A DNA stretch of 64,000 nucleotides. It comes from Pedobacter paludis (GTDB taxonomy: Bacteria > Bacteroidota > Bacteroidia > Sphingobacteriales > Sphingobacteriaceae). Below the pieces are notes generated by a model. It searched no databases. It was not told the DNA's origin and worked only from the letters and a program-made list of their open reading frames with translations. The stretch covers positions 186,001-250,000 of the forward strand of contig NZ_QGNY01000007.1 in NCBI RefSeq assembly GCF_003173575.1, written 5' to 3'. Both the position numbers and the translations under genes were made by a program. Below, piece after piece: positions 62,375 through 64,000 of the stretch (positions are counted from its first letter, which is position 1; every line of letters starts with the position of its first letter).

Positions 62375-64000
62375 ATGTCTTTCAACCAAAAGATGAACAA
62401 AACCACGGGAATTGGTTTCGACCCCTTATTTGACAATGCCTCCATGGGTATTATTGTTGCCAATGATAGCGGGCATATTGTGATTACCAATCCATTTTTA
62501 GAAAAACAGTTTGGCTATGGTCCGCAGGAACTTAGCGGAAAGCCGATTGAAGATCTTATTCCGAGCAGGTTTACAGACAGGCACCAGCATCATGTTGAGG
62601 GCTATATCAAGCAGCCCAGGCCACGGCCTATGGGACTGGGACTCGATCTTTTCGGACTTAGAAAAGATGGAACTGAATTTCCCGTCGAGGTTAGCCTGAG
62701 CAGTTACCAGACAGATCAGGGAAAATTTGTCATCGGGTTTATAAGTGATATCTCAGCAAGAAAAAAAGCGGAGCTGGAGCTTAAAGTCTTAAACGAACAG
62801 CTGGAGGCCAAGGTCTTAAGCAGGACACGCTCACTGACAAGCACGGTAAAGCAGTTAGCAGAGCTGATCACCGAAACCGAGCTGAAGGATGTGGAGCTCA
62901 ACAGGGCAAACACTTTTTTGAGGAGTATTTGGGGCCACGCAGAGGTAATCCTATATGTTACCGATTCAGGCGGAACGATAAAGATGTTCAATCCAGCTGC
63001 CGAACGGGAGCTGGGATATGTTGCCGAAGAAATCATCGATAGGCTTAGTCCCTCCGTCTTTCATTCTGCCCAAACACTTAAGCAAAGTGCGGACGAACTT
63101 ACAAAATCCCTTCAGTTACCTGTTGCTGCCGACTTTGAGGCCCTAAAAATAAAAACTGAGCTGGGATTGGCGAATGAACGGGAAATTGAATACCTGAGAA
63201 AAGATGGGAGCCGTTTTCCTGCCTCCCTTACCATAACTGCGATGCATACAGCAACCGGGGATATTGAGGGCTATCTGGGGATTGCTATGAATATTTCTAA
63301 GCGGAAGAAAGCTGAAGAAGAAATTCTCCAGAGCCTGAAAAAGGAAAGGGAGATGAGTGAGTTCAAGTCCAGGTTTGTCTCAATGGCCTCCCATGAATTC
63401 CGGACCCCTTTGAGTACTATACTCTCTTCTGCCTATCTGATATCAAAATATACCACTGAAAATCAGCAACAAAAGCGGGAAAGCCACGTTAACCGGATAG
63501 CCTCCACGGTACAGTCTTTGACCGATATATTAAACGACTTTCTATCCCTAGAGAAAATTGAGGAAAACAAGGCAGAACCGCATTACAGTACTTTTGAGCT
63601 TGCGGATTATATCAAAAACGTGATTACCGAAATTGAAACCCTGAAAAAGAAAGGCCACCTCATCCGGTTTTCTCATCAGGGAGAAACCCGTGTGTATTTA
63701 GATCAGGTCATGCTCAAGCACATCATCATCAATCTTCTTTCCAATGCCATCAAGTTCTCCCCTGAAGACAGCCATATTGATATATGCAGTTTAGTTGACC
63801 AAAACCAGATAACCATTAAAATTAGTGACAAGGGATTGGGAATCCCTGAGCGGGATATGCATCATCTCTTTGAAAGGTTTTTTCGCGGAAGCAATGCCAA
63901 CAATATCCCGGGGACGGGCCTGGGACTGCATATTGTCTCAAGATATGTTGATTTAATGGGCGGAAAAATTTCCTGTAAAAGCGAACTGGGATCGGGAACG
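62375..64000 (+). CDS. PAS-PAS sensor histidine kinase (3' end cut by window edge)
   Basis: The open frame from ATG 62375 (or 62393) runs off the right edge (about 540 residues seen). The first PAS domain (about 10-120) shows NASMGIIVANDSGHIV and GLRKDGTEFPVEVSLSSYQ. After a coiled coil, the second PAS (about 185-310) shows AEVILYVTDSGGTIKMFNPAA and RKDGSRFPASLTITAM. Then come HisKA (SMASHEFRTPLSTIL) and HATPase_c (NLLSNAIKFS, DKGLGIPERDM, GTGLGLHIVSRYV). There is no membrane segment, so it is a cytosolic sensor, possibly of oxygen or redox state. Preceded by an FNR-like site. Confidence 0.93.
   Translation, partial: MSFNQKMNKTTGIGFDPLFDNASMGIIVANDSGHIVITNPFLEKQFGYGPQELSGKPIEDLIPSRFTDRHQHHVEGYIKQPRPRPMGLGLDLFGLRKDGTEFPVEVSLSSYQTDQGKFVIGFISDISARKKAELELKVLNEQLEAKVLSRTRSLTSTVKQLAELITETELKDVELNRANTFLRSIWGHAEVILYVTDSGGTIKMFNPAAERELGYVAEEIIDRLSPSVFHSAQTLKQSADELTKSLQLPVAADFEALKIKTELGLANEREIEYLRKDGSRFPASLTITAMHTATGDIEGYLGIAMNISKRKKAEEEILQSLKKEREMSEFKSRFVSMASHEFRTPLSTILSSAYLISKYTTENQQQKRESHVNRIASTVQSLTDILNDFLSLEKIEENKAEPHYSTFELADYIKNVITEIETLKKKGHLIRFSHQGETRVYLDQVMLKHIIINLLSNAIKFSPEDSHIDICSLVDQNQITIKISDKGLGIPERDMHHLFERFFRGSNANNIPGTGLGLHIVSRYVDLMGGKISCKSELGSGT

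Noticed and set aside
1..64000. CRISPR arrays, tRNA or rRNA genes, intact insertion sequences
   Set aside because: None was seen on reading the spacers; only short inverted and direct repeats are present.

Overview
The window looks like a chromosomal segment of a Bacteroidota bacterium, most likely Sphingobacteriaceae (Pedobacter/Mucilaginibacter-like). This is inferred from protein character: signal peptides ending in AQ or a lipobox, TPR-containing HisKA_2 kinases, alginate-export-like and Omp85 barrels, A/T-rich spacers and weak Shine-Dalgarno signals. No rRNA, tRNA, CRISPR array or intact insertion sequence was seen. By eye the right third (about 43-64 kb) is more G+C-rich than the left part.

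Region 1 (1-7.6 kb) holds a large MscS-type channel cut by the left edge, a secreted CsgG-like protein, a YceI lipoprotein, a TlpA-like thioredoxin and an alginate-lyase-family lipoprotein. Region 2 (7.6-31.4 kb) is rich in small-molecule enzymes. It has seven alpha/beta hydrolases of different subfamilies, an Mhq-like dioxygenase/esterase/cupin/MFS operon, LysR, isochorismatase and amidohydrolase, azoreductase, an MBL hydrolase, an NTF2-like protein, a flavin-binding PNPOx protein and a GAPDH. Embedded at 9.6-13.6 kb is a signalling/redox locus: a cNMP-domain histidine kinase, a receiver-glutaredoxin-thioredoxin-reductase fusion without its redox cysteines, a UBP-type zinc finger and a degenerate receiver.

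Region 3 (31.8-41.3 kb) has an Omp85-type barrel with a kinase-like N-terminal region. Next to it is a TPR histidine kinase plus sigma-54 response regulator operon, facing a second, paralogous TPR kinase. A spacer of about 1 kb (41.3-42.4 kb) contains a diverged copy of a repeat also present at 3.5 kb, and possible IS21-type end remnants.

Region 4 (42.4-64 kb) is a stress-survival cluster. It contains seven universal stress protein (USP) genes, one of them a chimera, plus AdhP, an Nramp-like transporter with a P-type ATPase, an HdeD-like membrane protein, an L,D-transpeptidase, a LOG-family protein, a DUF2892 protein, a beta-CASP nuclease and a GH130 phosphorylase. It ends in a PAS-PAS histidine kinase cut by the right edge. 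Seven spacers here carry a palindrome of the form TGAY-N4-RTCA, which has the spacing of an FNR/CRP-type operator; I infer a shared oxygen/energy-stress regulon. Three adjacent genes at 56.3-58.9 kb are decayed or rearranged: a phosphoketolase stub, a frameshifted lipoprotein and a MlaE-USP chimera. The cluster has therefore been remodelled by deletion.
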